Source: Chloroflexota bacterium | GTDB taxonomy: Bacteria; Chloroflexota; Anaerolineae; Anaerolineales; Anaerolineaceae | Reading direction: 5' to 3' | Assembly (NCBI GenBank): GCA_023406965.1 | Contig: JAEXTI010000274.1 | Location: 1 to 6,059, forward strand | Length of the DNA: 6,059 nt | In this document: in pieces, positions 6,027 to 6,059 of the stretch | Layout of the letters: every line of letters starts with the position of its first letter | How positions within the stretch are numbered: the stretch's first letter is position 1 | Position numbers and translations under genes: made by a program | The notes under the pieces: model-generated | Databases searched by the model: none | The model's input: the letters and a program-made list of their open reading frames with translations, nothing else | What the model was told of the DNA's origin: nothing

Positions 6027-6059
6027 CCTGAAATTATTTAAATTGCGTATATAAATACA

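Larger units (their letters stand above)
5604..6059. other. Noncoding region upstream of recX, no supported gene
   Basis: No protein gene or recognisable tRNA, rRNA or common small RNA was found in these 456 bases on either strand. The longest open frame (5665-5853, 62 residues) has no ribosome binding site and no recognisable motif. The region holds three possible structured elements (5621-5650, 5705-5740, 5917-5931) and becomes clearly AT-rich from about 5940 to the edge, unlike the GC-rich genes to the left. It presumably carries the recX promoter on the minus strand. Confidence 0.6.

Noticed and set aside
5901..6059. CRISPR array
   Set aside because: Only one repeat-like unit; the sequence 30-75 bases on either side shows no second copy.

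Overview
The window is an ordinary bacterial chromosomal segment. Gene content and protein sequence suggest Chloroflexota, probably Anaerolineae. This is an inference from the GC-rich coding bias, the style of the RNase Y and RecX proteins, and a QueG with a HEAT-like tail; no phylogenetic marker is present to settle it. Five genes are supported across their whole length, and a sixth is cut by the left edge.

Plus strand, left half. The window opens inside the last 95 codons of queG (epoxyqueuosine reductase, tRNA queuosine biosynthesis), followed by a weak hairpin. A perfect extended -10 box at 344-352 then starts a three-gene operon. The genes are an M24-family metallopeptidase of Xaa-Pro dipeptidase type (405-1514), an MFS transporter of exporter type whose start codon overlaps the peptidase stop (1511-2689), and a glyoxalase-II-like metallo-beta-lactamase-fold hydrolase (2705-3337). 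A strong intrinsic terminator at 3344-3390 closes the operon and sits between convergent genes.

Minus strand, right half. recX (5603 to 4959) and rny (4939 to 3401) form a two-gene operon read right to left, converging on the same terminator. RecX is a modulator of RecA. RNase Y is the membrane-anchored endoribonuclease that starts mRNA decay. recA itself is not in the window.

Right end. Positions 5604-6059 hold no gene I can support. This stretch contains a compact hairpin just upstream of recX, a second two-part hairpin, a CACTCCT-A-AGGAGTG palindrome followed by GAAAC, and a clearly AT-rich last 100 or so bases with a consensus-like minus-strand -10 box. I found no convincing new system. 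The points most worth a second look are this noncoding region, the peptidase-exporter overlap, and a changed residue in the RNase Y KH loop.
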